Below are positions 9,233-17,224 of a stretch of 64,000 nucleotides of DNA, in pieces; the stretch's first letter is position 1; each line of letters begins with the position of its first letter. The notes under the pieces were generated by a model, which did not search any database, was not told where the DNA came from, and worked only from the letters and a program-made list of their open reading frames with translations. A program made the position numbers and the translations under genes. Source of the DNA: JAJEEA01 sp965243615 (lineage in GTDB: Bacteria; Acidobacteriota; Vicinamibacteria; Vicinamibacterales; UBA8438). The DNA is taken from assembly GCA_965243615.1 (NCBI GenBank), contig CBDEVO010000003.1, positions 5,332,001-5,396,000 of the forward strand. The letters are read 5' to 3'.

Positions 9233-9261
9233 TTGCCGCCGGACGACCGGCGCGGTATAAG
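9233..9261 (+). promoter_or_regulatory. Sigma70-type promoter upstream of the EF-hand protein
   Basis: TTGCCG (9233-9238), 17-base spacer, TATAAG (9256-9261). Transcription should start near 9268, leaving a leader of about 120 bases with two perfect hairpins (see separate entry). Confidence 0.6.
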
Positions 9262-9278
9262 AACAGATCGTCAATGAC

Positions 9279-9351
9279 GCGTCCGGGCAGCATCCCGGAC
9301 GCGGCCGCGGCGGCCGGCCGAGCCGGTGCCGCCGCGGGTCCGGGCGGACCC
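9279..9351 (+). promoter_or_regulatory. Two 5' UTR hairpins before the EF-hand protein
   Basis: A perfect 9-bp stem (9279-9287 with 9294-9302, 6-base loop) and a perfect 6-bp stem (9336-9341 with 9346-9351, 4-base loop) lie between the promoter and the gene. They could stabilise the mRNA or attenuate it. No known riboswitch is recognised. Confidence 0.4.
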
Positions 9352-9388
9352 GAGGGTCCGCCCCCTGTCGTGAATCCGGAGGAAACCG

Positions 9389-10036
9389 ATGAAGAGAACC
9401 ACCTACGCCGCCCTCGCCGCCCTGCTCGCAGTGGCGCTTCTGGCCGGAACCAACGCCGCCGCGCAGAACCCCGCGCACAACCACATCGGCCACGTCGCCG
9501 ACGCGTGGCGCGACACCCCGGACGGCGAGGGCCTGCTGCCCGCGGCCATCGCCGAGGCCGAGATCGCGGCGCGGCACGCCGGCCTCGCGGCCAGCGACCC
9601 GAGCAACTTCGCCTCGATGAAGCGGCACACCACCCACGTGCTGCACGCGGTCGATCCCTCGCAGATCGAGGGCGGCCCCGGCCGCGGCTACGGCGTGAAG
9701 CGCGGCGCGGCCGGCGCGGCGCAGCACATCACCGCCGCCGCCAACTCCGAGGGCGCGTCGGGCGCGGTCCAGACCCACGCCGTCCACGTCGCGACGTCGG
9801 CCCAGAACACCGTGGCCCGCGCCGACCAGATCGTCGCCCTGGCCCAGCGCATCGCCCGCACCACCACCGCGGCCGACGCCGCCCCCCTCGTCGCCGAGCT
9901 GAACGACCTCGCGCAGGCCCTGCTGTCGGGCGTCGACGCCAACGGCGACGGGCGCACCGGCTGGCAGGAAGGCGAGGGCGGCCTGGAAGTGGCCAACACC
10001 CACCTCGGCTTCATGAAGCAGGCCGAGGGGCTCTAG
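9389..10036 (+). CDS. Secreted protein of unknown function with an EF-hand-like loop
   Basis: 215 residues. A clear Sec signal peptide (MKRTTYAALAALLAVALLAG, cleavage probably after NAAA near residue 26) is followed by a His/Ala-rich, largely helical region with HNHIGHV and MKRHTTHVLHAV. Near the C-terminus DANGDGRTGWQE (about residues 184-195) matches the calcium-binding EF-hand loop D-x-N-x-D-G-x5-E. The ATG has a strong GGAGG at 9378-9382. It is a single gene with its own promoter. I do not recognise the family. Calcium or other metal binding in the periplasm is an inference from the loop and the histidines. Confidence 0.8.
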   Translation: MKRTTYAALAALLAVALLAGTNAAAQNPAHNHIGHVADAWRDTPDGEGLLPAAIAEAEIAARHAGLAASDPSNFASMKRHTTHVLHAVDPSQIEGGPGRGYGVKRGAAGAAQHITAAANSEGASGAVQTHAVHVATSAQNTVARADQIVALAQRIARTTTAADAAPLVAELNDLAQALLSGVDANGDGRTGWQEGEGGLEVANTHLGFMKQAEGL

Positions 10037-10390
10037 TCGTTACCCGGCCGGGGCGTGTGGCGGCGGGTCCGGGAGGACACGAGCGTCGCACGCCCCGTTC
10101 CCCTACGCCCGCCAGCACACTGCCCTGCCGGCAACATCGTGGCCCGGGTTCCTGCGCGCGACGGGACTCTCGCGCCGCACGTCGACATTCACGCCACGAC
10201 GGCGAAGCCGCAAGGCGGCACTTCCTGCATCATCAGCCGTTCGCCCGCCTGTCCGATTCCGGTGCATCCGGGGCACCGTACGCTGGTCCCGTTCTTGCGA
10301 GTGATCGTCTCGTTGACTGGCCACCGGACTCGCGGTACGCTCTCGCTACCCTGGCGCGATCGGTGCGCGTTCCGGGCACCGCAGGCCCTC
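10037..10390 (+). other. Intergenic region with a promoter for the AAA/TOPRIM module
   Basis: No gene is recognised, although the downstream frame happens to stay open through it. Only the promoter at 10313-10341 stands out. The sequence from here to 12110 looks less GC-rich than its surroundings. Confidence 0.5.
10313..10341 (+). promoter_or_regulatory. Promoter of the ATPase gene
   Basis: TTGACT (10313-10318), 17-base spacer, TACGCT (10336-10341). It would start transcription near 10348, about 43 bases before the ATG at 10391. Confidence 0.5.
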
Positions 10391-11446
10391 ATGATTCAGG
10401 ATCTCGACATCTCGAACTTCAAGTGCTTCAAGAAAGTACATCTTCGCGACCTCGGCCGGTTCAACGTGATCGTCGGCCGAAACGGCGGCGGCAAGACGGC
10501 CTTTCTAGAGGCGCTCTTCTGGCTCGCTAGCACGAGTCCACAACTGGTCCTCAAGATACGCCGCATGCGCGGCCTCGGTGACAACGTCTCGATCTCCGCC
10601 GACCGCGGCTCCTTTCAATCGCTGTGGCGGGACTTGTTCTTCGATTTCGACGAGACATCCACAATCGAATTGAGATCGCGCGGAACCGGGGAAAACGACC
10701 GCTCGTTGACAGTGTCGTACGGTTCCCTGGAGGACACGACCCTGCCGTTCGGCGAACCCGCAATCGACGCTGCCCTCCAGCATGCGACAATCGATTTTCT
10801 GTACAAGACCGCCGGCGGTGACGTCGGGGAATGCAAGCCGGCGATCACCAACGAGGGTCTCTCGTTCGGCGGCGTCGTCCTGGAGACGTTTCCGGCGATT
10901 CTGTTGTCCCCGGTGTCTCGTGAAGGCCCGGAACACAACGGTCAACGGTTCTCCGCATTGAGCAAGAAGGGAGAACACGAGGCGGTCGTCTCGACGATGC
11001 GGAAGCAGTTTTCCTTCATCGAGGACCTCAGCGTCGAGTACCACGACGGTACGGCCATGGTCCACGCCAAGCTTCGCTCGGTGCACGAGAAGGTACCGCT
11101 GCCTCTGGTGTCCGACGGCATCAACAAGATGCTCTCGATCTTGCTCGCGGTCCACCACTTCGCGCGCGGCGTGGTCCTGATAGACGAGATGGAGAACGGT
11201 CTGTACTTCGACCTCATGGGTCCCGCGTCCGCTGCAGTCCTGGATGCCGCGCGGGAATCCGATACACAGCTCTTCGTGACTACTCACAGCCTCGAGTACC
11301 TGCGGGCGCTGCTGCCGGTAGTTCGAGAGCATCCCGACGATTTCCGTCTGCTCCGCACCACGAAGGACAACGGGGCCAGCGCGGTCGACTGCTTCGACGG
11401 CCGGCACTTCGCTGCCGCTCTCGAAGAAGGCCTCGAGATCAGGTAG
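10391..11446 (+). CDS. AAA family ATPase (AAA_15/AAA_21, OLD/PARIS-like) of a two-gene accessory module
   Basis: 351 residues from ATG 10391. The start MIQDLDISNFKCFKKV is the usual first strand of SMC/OLD-like ATPases, and the frame is open for 112 codons upstream without family features. Walker A is GRNGGGKT (residues 29-36), Walker B VVLIDEMENG (D265, E266) and the switch histidine lies in TTHS (H299). The next gene is a TOPRIM-like protein 8 bases downstream. ATPase plus TOPRIM pairs are the architecture of OLD-family and PARIS-type (AriA/AriB) phage-defence modules. A defence role here is an inference. Lower GC than its neighbours suggests transfer. Confidence 0.85.
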   Translation: MIQDLDISNFKCFKKVHLRDLGRFNVIVGRNGGGKTAFLEALFWLASTSPQLVLKIRRMRGLGDNVSISADRGSFQSLWRDLFFDFDETSTIELRSRGTGENDRSLTVSYGSLEDTTLPFGEPAIDAALQHATIDFLYKTAGGDVGECKPAITNEGLSFGGVVLETFPAILLSPVSREGPEHNGQRFSALSKKGEHEAVVSTMRKQFSFIEDLSVEYHDGTAMVHAKLRSVHEKVPLPLVSDGINKMLSILLAVHHFARGVVLIDEMENGLYFDLMGPASAAVLDAARESDTQLFVTTHSLEYLRALLPVVREHPDDFRLLRTTKDNGASAVDCFDGRHFAAALEEGLEIR

Positions 11447-11454
11447 CCGGGCGT

Positions 11455-12110
11455 ATGGTGAACGAGGCCGAACCGTTCCGCTTCGACGAGCCGATCTACG
11501 TGCTGTGCGAAGGCGGTGCCGATGTACGACTAGTCCACAGGTTGCTGAAGCGCGAGGGGCTCGAGGGCTTTTCCGTGAACTTCGCCAAGGGCTACCAGAA
11601 CTTCGCGACACACGTCCGCGGTCTCACGGCGAGCTCGAACTGGCGGAGGGTGAGACGCCTCTTGATCATCGGTGACAACGACACCGCTCCCGCCGCGCGG
11701 TGGGAGAACGCACATGACGCCCTCGCGGACGAGGGACTGCCCGCCCCCGACCGCCCTGCGGAGATCTCAGTCGGCACGCAAGACAAACCGTCCACGGGCA
11801 TCTACATGGTGCCGAGCGCAGGCACGCACGGCGCGCTCGAGACGCTTCTGGTGCGGGCCATCCTCCAGGAGCACAGGGGTCTTGCCGAATGCCTGCGGCA
11901 GCTGGACCAGTGCCGGCCACCGACTGCGATGGTTGGGACGCTGTGAAGCGCGCCAAGATGCAGTTCCAGACCGCGGTTGCCATCAAGTGCCGGGACGAGC
12001 CGAACGCCGGCGCCGCCCACATCTGGTCGAAGAAGCACAACCCCGTGCCCGAGACGAGTCCGGTGTTCGATGAACTGGCCGCGTTTCTTCGACGGGCCGC
12101 GGACATCTGA
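11455..12110 (+). pseudogene. TOPRIM/DUF3226-like protein, frameshifted near its C-terminus
   Basis: The first frame gives 163 residues (11455-11946). It contains the TOPRIM signature: a conserved Glu in LCEGGAD (E19) and the acidic pair in LIIGDNDT (D74, D76). It ends in RPPTAMVGTL and stops. The conserved-looking C-terminus continues in the -1 frame (from about 11910 to the TGA ending at 12110: DCDGWDAVKRAKMQFQTAVA to FDELAAFLRRAADI), ending about where a 215-residue DUF3226 protein would. One lost base, or two gained, between about 11905 and 11940 explains it. There is no slippery heptamer, so this is decay or a sequencing error rather than programmed shifting. It is the probable effector partner of the preceding ATPase. 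Confidence 0.75.
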
Positions 12111-12232
12111 GGCCAAGCCGCGCACCTCCCTGTCGCCCAACCCGCGGTAGTGTGCCCTCAACCCTCGGCGCGCGCCGGGGCGTGTATCGCGTACGGACGG
12201 GTTCAGTAGGAGCCGCAGGCGAAGCTCTCCGC

Positions 12233-14026
12233 CTACGACGCCACCGGCGCCAACCCGACCTCCTGGTCCCGGTACTGCAACTGGTAGAGCTTGTGGTAAA
12301 GGCCCCGCTCGGCGAGCAGGCGCTGGTGGCTGCCCTGCTCGCGCAGCCGGCCCTTGTGGAAGACGAGGATCGTGTCCATGTCCCGCACCGTCGACAGGCG
12401 GTGGGCGACGGCGATCGTGGTACGGCCGGACATGAGCACGTGCAGGGCGTCCTGAATGAGCCGCTCGGTGTCGGTGTCGACGCTCGAGGTGGCCTCGTCG
12501 AGCAGCAGCACCGGCGGCCGCGAGGCGAGGGCCCGCGCGAACGACAGCAGTTGGCGCTGCCCCACCGAGAAGGTGGCCCCCCGCTCGGCCACCGCCGTCT
12601 CGAGCCCGTCCGGCAGCGACGCGATGAACCGGTCGGCGTGAACCCCGCGCGCCGCCGCGCGCACGTCGTCGTCGGTGATCGCCTCCTGCCCGAGCCGGAT
12701 GTTGTCGGCCACCGTCCCTGAAAACAGGTACACGTCCTGCAGCACCAGCCCGAACCGCGACCGCAGATCGTGGAGCGGCAGGTCGCGGATGTCGACGCCG
12801 TCTACGGTGATGCGCCCTCGATTGACGTCGTAGAACCGCATCAGCAGGTTGAGCACGGTGCTCTTGCCCGCCCCGGTGGCACCGACCACACCGACCCGTT
12901 GGCCGGGTGCGACGTCGAAGGTCACGTCCTCGAGGACGTACTGGTCGCCGCGGTACGCGAACCACACGTTCTCGAACCGGATGTGGCCGCCTCCCTGCCC
13001 CGCGACCGCCGGGACCGCAGGGTCCGCGACCGCCACCGGGGTGTCGAGCAGCGCGAAGATGCGTTCCGACGACGCCATCGCCGCCTGCAGGATGTTGAAC
13101 TTCTCGGACAGGTCGCTGATGGGGCGGAAGAAGCGCTGCGAGTACAGCACGAACGCCACCAGCGAGCCGAGCTCGAGGCTGCCCTGCAGGGTCCACGCGC
13201 CGCCGAACCAGACGATGGCGGCGACGGCGAGCGCGCCGAGCACCTCGACGGCGGGATAGAACACCGCGTAGAAGAAGATCGACGCGAGGTGCGCGTCGCG
13301 GCACCCCCGGTTGATGGCGTCGAACCGCTCGTACTGGCGCGCCTCGCGCCGGAAGAGCTGCACCGTCGCCATCCCCGTGACGTTCTCCTGCAGGAACGCG
13401 TTGATGCGCGCGATCCAGCCCCGCACCTCGCGGTACGACTGCCGGGCGTTGCGGCGGAACCACTGCGTCACCGCCGCGATGAGGGGCAGCACCGAGAGGG
13501 CGACGACGGCGAGGCGCCAGTCCATGACGAACAGCACGACGGCGATGCCCGCGAGCATGAAGACGTCCCGGAACACCGACACCACGCCCGACGCGAACAG
13601 CTCGTTCAGCGCGTCGACGTCGGTGGTCACGCGAGTCATCAGCCGTCCTACCGGGTTGCGGTCGAAGAAGGCCACGTCGAGGCGCTGCAGGTGCGCGTGA
13701 ATCTGCCGCCGCAGATCGAAGATGATGCGCTGCCCGGTGACCTGCAGCGTCCAGGTCTGCACCGCCTCCAGCACGTAGGACACCGCCAGCACGCCGAGCA
13801 GCAGCAGGGCGAGGGGAGTCAGGCCGTCGACGTCCCCGGCCGCGATGTGCGTGTCGATCGCGACCTTGGTCAGGTACGGCGGCGCGAGCTGCACCAGGGA
13901 CAGCCCCAGTATCGCCATGAACGCCAAGCCGATGCGGGCGCGGTAGGGCCGCATGTAGCCCAGCAGCCGGCGCATCAGGCGCGCGTCGTAGGCCTTGCCG
14001 AGGACCTCGTCGTCCGCCTCGATCAT
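12233..14026 (-). CDS. Heterodimeric ABC exporter subunit with intact ATP-binding site (MdlB/LmrD-like)
   Basis: 597 residues: six-helix transmembrane domain (about 20-310), then an ATPase domain with Walker A GATGAGKST, Q-loop LVLQDVYLFSGTV, an unusual signature FSVGQRQ in place of LSGGQ, Walker B LLLDEATSSVD with the catalytic Glu, and the H-loop AVAHRLST. SVGQ-type signatures are typical of the second subunit of exporters such as MdlAB and LmrCD. Its ATG overlaps the stop of the upstream gene by four bases (14023-14026), so the two form one transporter. The substrate (drug, lipid or peptide) cannot be told from sequence. Confidence 0.92.
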   Translation of the reverse strand: MIEADDEVLGKAYDARLMRRLLGYMRPYRARIGLAFMAILGLSLVQLAPPYLTKVAIDTHIAAGDVDGLTPLALLLLGVLAVSYVLEAVQTWTLQVTGQRIIFDLRRQIHAHLQRLDVAFFDRNPVGRLMTRVTTDVDALNELFASGVVSVFRDVFMLAGIAVVLFVMDWRLAVVALSVLPLIAAVTQWFRRNARQSYREVRGWIARINAFLQENVTGMATVQLFRREARQYERFDAINRGCRDAHLASIFFYAVFYPAVEVLGALAVAAIVWFGGAWTLQGSLELGSLVAFVLYSQRFFRPISDLSEKFNILQAAMASSERIFALLDTPVAVADPAVPAVAGQGGGHIRFENVWFAYRGDQYVLEDVTFDVAPGQRVGVVGATGAGKSTVLNLLMRFYDVNRGRITVDGVDIRDLPLHDLRSRFGLVLQDVYLFSGTVADNIRLGQEAITDDDVRAAARGVHADRFIASLPDGLETAVAERGATFSVGQRQLLSFARALASRPPVLLLDEATSSVDTDTERLIQDALHVLMSGRTTIAVAHRLSTVRDMDTILVFHKGRLREQGSHQRLLAERGLYHKLYQLQYRDQEVGLAPVAS

Positions 14027-16071
14027 CCCTGCTCCAGCGCCTGCTCGATGAGCTGCTTCCGATGCAGCCCCGCGTACAGGCCCCCCCGCGCCACCAGCCC
14101 GGCGTGGTCGCCACGCTCGACGACGCGCCCCTCGTCGAGCACGAGGATGAGGTCGGCCGCCCGCACCGTCGAGATTCGGTGCGACACCACAATCGTCGTG
14201 CGCCCGCGGAGCACGCGGCGGAGGTTGGCGAGGATGTCCGCTTCGGTGCGCGCGTCCACCGCCGACAGCGCGTCGTCGAGCAGGAGGATGCGCGCGTCGG
14301 CGGCAATGGCCCGCGCCAGCGCGGTCCGCTGCTTCTGCCCGCCCGACAGCGTGACGCCGCGCTCGCCGACCCGCGTCTCCGCGCCGTCCGGGAACCCGGC
14401 GAGATCGGTGTCAAGCCGGGCGAGGGCGAGCGCCTCGGCCACGACCCTCCCGGCGTCGCGCTCCGCGCCGGGGCCGCCATCCGCGGCGTTGGCCGTCCCG
14501 ACCCCGGCAGGTCCTCGCGCCCCGGTGCCCGGCGTTCCGCCGTCCGACGCGGTGACCGCCATGCCGCGGCCCGCCTCGGTGTCCGCGATGCGACCGTCCG
14601 TCGTGGGGTCCGCCATGCCGCCGTCCGCCCCGGCGCCCGCCATGCCGCCGCCCGTCCCGGCGGCGGCCGCCTCGACCCCGAACGACACGTTCCCGGCGAC
14701 GGTGTCCGAGAACAGGAACGGATCCTGCGGCACCATCGCGATCTGCTGCCGCAGTACCGGCAACGGGAGATCCCGCACGTCGAAGCCGTCGATGAAGACG
14801 GTGCCGCGCGGGGGGTCGAAGAGGCGCGGCAGCAGGGCGAGGAGCGTCGACTTGCCCGATCCGGTGGGGCCGATCACACCGAGCACACGGCCGGGCTCTA
14901 CGCGCGCGGACACGCCCTCGAGCACCGGCTTGCCGTCGTAGGCGAACGACAGATCGCGGAACTCGATGCCGCCGGCCGAGTCGTGGAACTCGATGCCGCC
15001 GGTGGGATCGTGGCCAGGGCCGCGCGTCGGACCACCGGAGCCGTTGCGACGCGCTGCAGAGTCGGGAGCGGCCGACACCGCCCCCGGCGAGAGGGCGGCA
15101 CTGGGGGCCACCAGCTCGGCCGGCCGGGCGTCGAGCACGTCGCACATCCGGCCCCACGCCGCCATCCCCCGCTGGAAGAGGTTGGTCACGAACCCGAAGG
15201 CGATCATCGGCCAGCTCAACATGAGCAGGTAGGCGTTGAACGCGACGAACTGCCCGACGGTGATGCGCCCCTCGATGACGTGCCGCGCGCCGAGCCACAG
15301 CACCAGCACCCCCGCCAGACCCAGGATGAACCCGAGGCTCGGATAGAACAGCGCCTGAATCCGGATGAGTTGCGCGTTGCGCGCGTAGTACTCGCGGTTC
15401 TCGCGGCCGAACCGTTCCGCCTCGACCGGCTCGCGGCAGTACGCGCGGACCACCCGCACCCCCGCCAGCCCCTCCTGCACGACGGCGCTGAGGGTCGAGA
15501 GCTGCGCCTGAATCCGCTCCGTCCGGCGGTACACGGCGCTCCCGAAGAACTTCACGGCAATCGAGACCAGGGGCAGGCACGCCAGCGCGGCCAGGGTCAG
15601 GACGGGGTCGATCGACAGCATGAGAGCGACCGAGACGACGAACACCATCCCGGTGCTGGCCATGTACATGATGGCGGGACCCACCATCATGCGCACCGCG
15701 TTCAGGTCGTTGGTGGCGCGCGACATGAGGTCGCCGGTGCGGGTGGCGTGGAACCAGGCCAGGGGCAGCCGCTGCAGGTGGGCGACGAAGGCGTTGCGCA
15801 GGTCGTACTCGATGGCCCTCGAGGCCCCGACTAGGATGCGCCGCATGAGGAACCGGAACACCCCGCCGGCCATCGCGAGACCGAGCAGGGTCGCCGCGTG
15901 CACGGCCAGCTTGTCCCGGGTGACGCCCGCCGTCAGGTCGTCCACCGCATGGCGCAGCACCCACGGCCCGAGCAGCGAGAACGCGGTCGTGAGCACCAGG
16001 CACGCCAGCCCGAGCAGGAACTGCCGTCGATAGCGCAGGACGCACGGGACGAGTCGCGCGAGAGGAGACAT
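14023..16071 (-). CDS. Heterodimeric ABC exporter subunit with degenerate catalytic site and a repeat insertion (MdlA-like)
   Basis: 682 residues, about 80 longer than usual. A six-helix membrane domain (about 15-310) precedes the ATPase domain with Walker A GPTGSGKST, Q-loop MVPQDPFLFSDTV, signature LSGGQKQR and Walker B LLLDDALSAVD. The catalytic Glu is replaced by Asp, as in MdlA and other non-equivalent exporter subunits. Two oddities are seen. A 27-bp unit is duplicated before the ATPase domain (TGGIEFHDSAGGIEFRDL). Some 70 low-complexity residues (about 466-538, Gly/Met/Ala/Asp rich, 9-residue period) interrupt the helical subdomain between the Q-loop and the signature. The frame stays open, so the insertion may be tolerated as a loop. 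Confidence 0.92.
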   Translation of the reverse strand: MSPLARLVPCVLRYRRQFLLGLACLVLTTAFSLLGPWVLRHAVDDLTAGVTRDKLAVHAATLLGLAMAGGVFRFLMRRILVGASRAIEYDLRNAFVAHLQRLPLAWFHATRTGDLMSRATNDLNAVRMMVGPAIMYMASTGMVFVVSVALMLSIDPVLTLAALACLPLVSIAVKFFGSAVYRRTERIQAQLSTLSAVVQEGLAGVRVVRAYCREPVEAERFGRENREYYARNAQLIRIQALFYPSLGFILGLAGVLVLWLGARHVIEGRITVGQFVAFNAYLLMLSWPMIAFGFVTNLFQRGMAAWGRMCDVLDARPAELVAPSAALSPGAVSAAPDSAARRNGSGGPTRGPGHDPTGGIEFHDSAGGIEFRDLSFAYDGKPVLEGVSARVEPGRVLGVIGPTGSGKSTLLALLPRLFDPPRGTVFIDGFDVRDLPLPVLRQQIAMVPQDPFLFSDTVAGNVSFGVEAAAAGTGGGMAGAGADGGMADPTTDGRIADTEAGRGMAVTASDGGTPGTGARGPAGVGTANAADGGPGAERDAGRVVAEALALARLDTDLAGFPDGAETRVGERGVTLSGGQKQRTALARAIAADARILLLDDALSAVDARTEADILANLRRVLRGRTTIVVSHRISTVRAADLILVLDEGRVVERGDHAGLVARGGLYAGLHRKQLIEQALEQG
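14498..14659 (-). repeat. Six tandem 27-bp coding repeats inside the MdlA-like gene
   Basis: Units begin at about 14498, 14525, 14552, 14579, 14606 and 14633, each encoding nine residues of the type G-G-M-A-D-P-T-T-D. Copies differ at several positions, so the array is old or under selection. Confidence 0.8.
14958..15011 (-). repeat. Tandem duplication of a 27-bp unit
   Basis: Positions 14958-14984 and 14985-15011 share an identical 18-base block (GGAACTCGATGCCGCCGG), so the protein reads GGIEF twice. The period equals that of the array 300 bases away in the same gene. Confidence 0.85.
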
Positions 16072-16285
16072 GGGACCGGGAGTCGCAAGGGGACCGGGCG
16101 GCCCCGGCAGCCGGCGGACGGGCCGCCGGGTCCGACATTCAGGATATCAGCTTCCGGGGCGCGGCCCGGGGCCGCCGCCTGCAGGCCCTGATCGGAAATG
16201 CCGATAACGCCTGTTGAGACGGCTCTGGCTCCGACACGGGGTCGCGGTCGCCCACGACGGACGTCCGCCGCGATGGCGGGTTGCC

Positions 16286-17224
16286 ATGACACGAGACTCC
16301 GTCACCGTCCATCGCCGGTCTCGGTGCAGGGGCGGGTCCCCCCGCCGCCGGCCGCGCTTCTCCGTGGCCCGGGCCGCGGCCGGCGCGACCGTTCTCCGCG
16401 CCGTCGCCCTCGCGTGCCTGGCGCTCGGCGCGCTCGCCTGCGCCCAGCCCGCGAGGGCCCAGCGCTCGCCCGCCTCGACGGACTTCCCGGTCGGCGAGCT
16501 GCACCGCATCGAGCTCCTGGGCTCGCTGTGGCCGCCGGCGCAGGACCTGACCGTCGCGCACCGGGGATCGGGCGCTTCCGGAACCACCACCGGCAAGGCC
16601 GGGGATGCGGGCGCCCCCGTCCCGCGGTTCATGGACCTGCGGGTGAGGCTCCGGCTGAGCCGCCGGCAGCGGGTCCATTTCGACTACCTGCCCGTCCGCT
16701 ACGACGCCGTCACGGCCCCAGACCGCCCGGCGTCCCCTGCAGACGCGGACCGCGGGCCCGGGGCCCCGGTCGCATCGACCCTCACCTGGAGGACCTGGCG
16801 GCTGGCCTACGAGTACGACCTGATTCACCTGTCGCGCGGCTCCCTCGGCCTCCTCGCGGAGGCCGCGTACACCGACGTTCGGATCGCGAGCGACCCGGGG
16901 TGCGTCGCCGGATCCGCCGCCTGCGAGCTCGCCCGCATGCGCCGGCCGGTCCCGGCCGTCGGCGGCGTCGTGAGGCTGTACCCCTCGCCGGTCATCATGC
17001 TGGGGGCCGAGGCGAGCCTGCTCCGGATGCCGTGGGGAATCGGCGACTACCTCGGCTACACCGGCGAGCACCTGGCGTACGACGTCCACGCGGTGCTGAA
17101 CTTCATCGACGCGTTCGGGCTCCAGCTCGGCTACCGCTCCCGAAACCTGAACCTGCGGACGACCGAGCAGCACCACGACCTGAAGCTGGAGGGCATCTAC
17201 GCCGGCGTTCTGCTGCGGTTCTAG
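16286..17224 (+). CDS. Predicted outer-membrane beta-barrel protein of unknown function
   Basis: About 312 residues from ATG 16286. The frame opens at TTG 16214, and GTG 16364 would give the neatest signal peptide. A hydrophobic stretch VLRAVALACLALGALACA ends in ARAQ, a signal-peptidase I site. The mature part alternates strand-like segments (RRQRVHFDYLPVRYD, LGYRSRNLNLR) and ends in GVLLRF, a C-terminal aromatic typical of BAM-inserted barrels. Two cysteines (CVAGSAAC) may form a loop disulfide. It converges on the aminotransferase gene: both stop codons lie in one CTAG (17221-17224). The substrate is unknown. Confidence 0.75.
   Translation: MTRDSVTVHRRSRCRGGSPRRRPRFSVARAAAGATVLRAVALACLALGALACAQPARAQRSPASTDFPVGELHRIELLGSLWPPAQDLTVAHRGSGASGTTTGKAGDAGAPVPRFMDLRVRLRLSRRQRVHFDYLPVRYDAVTAPDRPASPADADRGPGAPVASTLTWRTWRLAYEYDLIHLSRGSLGLLAEAAYTDVRIASDPGCVAGSAACELARMRRPVPAVGGVVRLYPSPVIMLGAEASLLRMPWGIGDYLGYTGEHLAYDVHAVLNFIDAFGLQLGYRSRNLNLRTTEQHHDLKLEGIYAGVLLRF

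Noticed and set aside
10055..10390. N-terminal extension of the AAA ATPase from 10055
   Set aside because: The extra 112 residues have no domain-like pattern, and a promoter lies inside. The family starts at MIQDLDISNFK.
11905..11945. Programmed frameshifting in the TOPRIM-like gene
   Set aside because: No slippery heptamer and no obvious downstream pseudoknot; mutation or sequencing error is simpler.
14498..14659. CRISPR array
   Set aside because: The repeats are contiguous 27-bp coding units with no spacers. No CRISPR-like direct repeat with regular spacers was seen anywhere in the window.
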